In this document: piece after piece, positions 60,116-64,000 of the stretch
How positions within the stretch are numbered: position 1 is the stretch's first letter
How the letters are laid out: the number at the start of each line of letters is the position of its first letter
Notes under the pieces: generated by a model
Told to the model about the DNA's origin: nothing
Database searches by the model: none
What the model saw: the letters and a program-made list of their open reading frames with translations, nothing else
NCBI GenBank assembly: GCA_963969495.1
Contig: OZ018317.1
Span: forward strand, 36,177,726 to 36,241,725
Origin: Ceratothoa steindachneri
Lineage: Eukaryota; Arthropoda; Malacostraca; Isopoda; Cymothoidae
Length of the DNA: 64,000 nt
Direction: 5' to 3'
Translations under genes and position numbers: made by a program

Positions 60116-61080
60116 ATCATTCCAGCTTCCTTTCCATTCTTCAAACCTCTTGTTCCCATCGCGATCCTCATTCATCTTGTTGTTCTCATCGATATCATAA
60201 CTCATGCTTCCAGAATAGTTTCCTGTTCCCATCGGGCTCCTCATTCATCTTCATATTCCCATTAATATCATAATTCATGATTCAAGAATAGTTTCCTGTT
60301 CCCATCAGGCTCTTCATTCATCCTCCTGTTCCCATCGATATCATAATTCATGCTTCCAGAATATTTCCTATTTCCATCGAGCTCTTCATTCAGCTTCCTG
60401 TTCCGATCGATATCATAATTCATCCTTCCAGAATAGTTTCCTAATCCCATCGAGATTCTCATTCAACTTCCTGTTCCCATCGATATCATAATCCATGCTT
60501 CCAGAATAGTTTCTTGTTCCCATCGCTCCTCATTCATCTTCCTCTTCTCATCGATATGATAATTCATGCTTCCAGAATATTTCCTGTTAGAATCGGGCTC
60601 CTAATTTATCTTCCTGTTACCATCGGGCTCCGCATTCTTCTTCCTGTTACCATCGGGCACCCCATTCATCCTCCTTTTTCAATCGCTATCATAAATCATG
60701 CTTCTAGAATAGTTTCTTGTTCCCATTTGACTCCTCATTCATATTCATCTTCCCAACGATATCATAATTCAGGCTTCCAGAATAGTTTCCTGTTAGCATC
60801 GGGCTCCTGATTCATCTTCCTGTTACCATCGGGCACCTCATCCATCTTCCTTTTCCAATCGATATCATAATTCATGCTTCTAGAATAGTTTCCTGATCCC
60901 ATCAGTTAGTTTCCTGATCCCTTCGGGATCCTCCAGAATTGTTTCCTGTTCCCATCCTGCTTCTCATTCATCTTCCTCTTCCCATCGAATCATAATTCAT
61001 GCTTCTAGAATAGTTTCCCGTTTCCATCGGTCTCCTCTTTCATGTTCCTGTTCTCATCGAGATCCTAACTCACCTTTATC
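60116..61080. repeat. Minisatellite with TTCCTGTTCCCATCG units
   Basis: Repeating pieces are TTCCTGTTCCCATCGATATC, ATAATTCATGCTTCCAGAAT and CGGGCTCCTCATTCATCTTC. They combine into higher units of about 70-90 bp with variable order. The open frames on the minus strand (MNYDIDGN..) are products of the repeat. Confidence 0.92.
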
Positions 61081-61385
61081 TAGATGCTTCATTTACTATT
61101 TTCCTACTCTGTTTAATCACTCCATTCATTTTCATTTTCACTTTCTTTTATGTATTCAACATTATCTCTCTGACATCTTATTTGCACTCTTAAGCCTTTG
61201 AAACTACGCCTCTCATTTGCTTTTCATTAGCTGCTTTACATCATCTTTTCACTATTTGCCACTTTTGCTTCCTCTTCCTAGTTCTGGTACACTCTCACAC
61301 ATCCCTTGAACTTCCTACTACCTCTTCCTTAAATTTGTTCCACATTTACTTTATCTTCATGATTTCGCTTATTTCCTCTCTTCTA
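61081..61385. other. Unassigned sequence
   Basis: C/T-rich sequence without a recognised feature, between the minisatellite and the Tc1-like element. Confidence 0.5.
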
Positions 61386-62820
61386 CAGTTATGGCCAAAT
61401 GTTTTGAGACTAATATATATTTTTATTTTTTTCATTCTTTTTTCAAATTTACTTGGTGAGAATAATTATTCTAATATTTAAATTATTTCTGGTTCATTAA
61501 ATCGTCAGCTTTCAAAAATAATAAGAAAAAAAGCACTCCTTCGTTTATGCCCAAATCGCGCCATGGTCCTGTTCCAGTAGGAGGTAAGTTTTAGTACCTA
61601 GAGCTTTGCTATTCGATTAAAGTGGTAATAAAATGATGTCAATTATGGATTAAATGAATGATGTGTAATTGTAATCTTTTTCGTAATATTTCTTGGTCGG
61701 CATCAAACTGACTTGAAATGCAGGAGATAGTTGTTAAGGGTATTACATCAAGGAGCACCATTTTAAGGATTATTAATGACTTTCAAAAGACGGTTACAAT
61801 CCTGTGAAGAAGCCTTTCGCCCCTCAAGAGCTTCAAATGAACGCCAAGATCGCCTCTTGGTAAGGTCCCATCTCAAGGATCGGGTTGCCTCCAGTGCCAA
61901 ACTTACTCACGATTGCAAAGGAGCAGGTGTGAATGCTTAAGCCGCTCAGAGACGGAGATATTTCGACAAAGGTCTCAAATTGAATATGGATGTGAAAATG
62001 TCTCATCTCATCAAGAAGAACCTCACAGATTGTCTCCATTTTTGTCGGAAATACAAAGAATGGGCTGTTGAAGACTGAAGCAAATTGATATTCTTTAATG
62101 GAGGTCTCTTCCGCTTGTTTGGAGCTCTTGGAAGATCCCTCGTTAGAATGAGAAAAGTGAAGCGTTTTCACGAGTGTCGTGCCTAAGGTGAAGCATCCGC
62201 ACATGTTAGTGGCTGATTTTCATCTAAGGGAACTGGAGCGATAACAACTTTGCCAAAATGATATCAAAACGTGCCTCATCATCACCTTTTCCCAACAGTT
62301 CCGTAGCATTTTGGGGATGGTAACTGTATTTTTTAGGTTGTTGGCATACCTTGTCACAAAGTAAAAACAATAACAAAGTTTTTGGCTGAAAATAACATGG
62401 AACTTTTGGGATCTCGGTTCATGGAATTTGCAAGATTTTAATCTATTAGAGATTTTATAGGCAATAATCAAACTGGCTGTTAATAATTAATCAGAAGGCA
62501 TCCAATTGTTAATAGTACCAGGTCGTTATTGAACAAAAAAGGAGCAATATTAGTCATATATGATCACAAATTTGGTTTCCAGCAACGCGAAACGAATTGA
62601 AGCAGTCTTGAAGAACAATGGACGGCATTATAAATATTGATTGCGCGCATAAATTGACCGTATTTATTAATAAAATGGGTTTGGTTTCTTAACTTTCCTC
62701 TTTTTTTCACCTCAAGATTATGATACATTCATACTAAGACCAAATTCAACGCTTGATTAATTCTAATAATTTTCCTTTGTGAAAAAAATCTAGTAGTCTC
62801 AAAACTTATGGCCATGAATG
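61386..62820 (+). mobile_element. Tc1-like transposon, copy 2 (plus), 1435 bp with TA duplications
   Basis: It is flanked by TA at 61384-61385 and 62821-62822. The inverted ends are CAGTTATGGCCAAATGTTTT and, inward from the right, CATTCATGGCCATAAGTTTT. Transposase traces on the plus strand include CHKVKTITKFLAENNMELL near 62345-62405 (the region after the second catalytic Asp) and SSNAKRIEAVLKNNGRHYKY near 62570-62630 (C-terminus). Frameshifts and stops destroy the gene. It is an inverted relative of 55821-57230. Confidence 0.9.
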
Positions 62821-63945
62821 TACTCTCAAGCATTCTCACTTACTCTCCCTTTCATTTTTGATTCAATAACTTTAGCATTCTGATTCCCTCTTTATTTCCA
62901 CCTTCCTCACGTCTTCTCATCTATGCAACAACCAGTTTAGATTTACACATCACAATCATGTGATCAGATACTCCCTTACTCTTGCTTCTTACACCTTTCA
63001 CATCAAATATGTACTAATACATATTCTTTCATACTTGTTACAGATCATTCATACTCATAAGTTCTCCTTCTCTCCCTCGTTCAACCTTTGTGCAATTATG
63101 TACCGAAAGAACGTATTTGCTACACATACGCTTCCCTCAGTAAAGAATCCTACCACCTCCACATTTTCATTCTCACCGGGGTGTACAATTTTTTTTTTAG
63201 AGCCCATCTGGTGGGGGGGGTACAAAATACTGCAGTTATCTACTCTCTCTCATTCTGTCACCTCTTCATCCATTCAACCTTCTTACAACCACCAACCGAT
63301 ATTCATGCCTGATTCAATCCAATACTAGGTCCAAGTGATTCCAAAACCTTTCTTTCTCACTTGCACTCCTATCAATACACTCTCTATACATTCAAACCAC
63401 GCACAGTTCCACCCTTGAAAACCTATCCTTCACCTCCTTAATTCTAGAGCTCACATATTCATACCCAATCAATGCATCAGGCGACTCGCGCATTAAAAAT
63501 ACAACCACACCTTCTTTTCTACTACCACTCTGATATACACCTCATCCCACTCCTTCCCACAAAAACTCTTCATTCTCTTATACGTTTGTCTCACATAGAG
63601 CAAGCATATGTGGTCTGCTATTTTTAAACATTGCCTACCATTTTCCTCTTTCTCATATCACACATACTACTCAAATTCCATACCCATACTCGTTTCACAT
63701 ATTGTAGGAGAAGGGTGAATATTGCGATGATATGCCAAAATTCTCACTTTTAGCTGCAATTTAGTTGCCATTTAGTGTCTTAATCATGATGCAGCTCTTC
63801 CGTTTATATTTGTTAAAGTGTTGAAGTTAGTATAAGGGAGAAAAAGGGAGAGGTAATAGGATTAAAATGGTAGGAGAGTAGTAGATTGGCAAAGGGATGC
63901 AAGATGTTTGGAGGTGAGGCTAATTGATGTTTTCGAGCCCTTCCA
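62821..63945. other. Unassigned C/T-rich sequence
   Basis: A 122-codon frame at 62960-63328 has no recognised domain and a low-complexity composition. A G-run (GGTGGGGGGGG) lies at 63211-63221. No gene is supported. Confidence 0.5.
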
Positions 63946-63947
63946 TC

Positions 63948-64000
63948 ATCTTCTTCTTCTTCTTCTTCTTCTTCTTCTTCTTCTTCTTCTTCTTCTTCTT
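63948..64000. repeat. (TTC)n microsatellite at the window edge
   Basis: A pure CTT/TTC trinucleotide repeat continuing beyond the window. Confidence 0.97.

Noticed and set aside
59963..60462. Minus-strand frames with MNYDIDGN-type repeats
   Set aside because: They are produced by the TTCCTGTTCCCATCG minisatellite, with no domain and no initiation context.
62960..63328. 122-codon frame considered as BarH exon 4
   Set aside because: No similarity to BarH C-termini, low-complexity composition, and no acceptor in the required phase was identified.

Overview
The window is animal nuclear DNA, most likely from an arthropod and perhaps a crustacean. Three things point that way: a BarH-class homeobox gene with spliceosomal introns; dense arthropod-type mobile elements (Jockey-like and CR1/L2-like LINEs, Ty3/Gypsy, Tc1/mariner, a CACTA-like element, tRNA-derived SINEs); and very many long (TA)n tracts. 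The species cannot be named from sequence alone, and nothing looks bacterial.

Region 1, 1-31.2 kb, is almost entirely mobile DNA. Its core is a plus-strand, head-to-tail array of Jockey-like non-LTR retrotransposons, called here Z, Y, A, B, C, D, E and F. B (about 12066-17457), C (17458-22925) and D (22926-28440) are each about 5.4-5.5 kb and look full length: 5' UTR, gag-like ORF1 with zinc knuckles, ORF2 with endonuclease and reverse transcriptase, and 3' UTR. Each 5' end directly abuts the 3' tail of its upstream neighbour. The three are clearly diverged, so this is not a recent tandem duplication. A is 5'-truncated but keeps an uninterrupted reverse transcriptase; B keeps an uninterrupted ORF1. 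A broken Ty3/Gypsy element (3.35-7.09 kb, minus) and an internally inverted LINE (7.09-8.8 kb) interrupt the array between Y and A.

Region 2, 33.2-59.7 kb, is one host gene: a BarH/BARHL homeobox gene on the plus strand. I find three coding exons (33603-33918, 43566-43782, 59545-59684) whose splice sites keep the reading frame (phases 1 and 2). The protein has a CtBP-type PTDLS motif, an eh1/FIL repressor motif, a homeodomain with Tyr at position 49, and the BarH post-homeodomain signature TAVGLELLAE. A 25-bp tandem array carrying nine exact forkhead motifs (GTAAACA) ends about 70 bp before the start codon. Intron 1 (9.6 kb) holds a 35-bp minisatellite split by a 2.36-kb CACTA-like transposon with a 3-bp target duplication, more tandem repeats and an I-like LINE fragment. 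Intron 2 (15.8 kb) holds a mariner deletion derivative, a CR1/L2-like LINE with a SINE nested in it, foldback elements, a tRNA-containing repeat and a Tc1-like element.

Region 3, 59.7-64 kb, follows exon 3. It has a minisatellite, a second Tc1-like copy inverted relative to the first (1435 bp, TA duplications), featureless sequence and a terminal (TTC)n tract. A further BarH exon probably lies beyond the window.

The strongest candidate for something undescribed is the LINE array. Its organisation resembles Drosophila telomeric HeT-A/TART arrays, and its 3' UTRs carry hairpins whose stems show compensatory base changes between copies.
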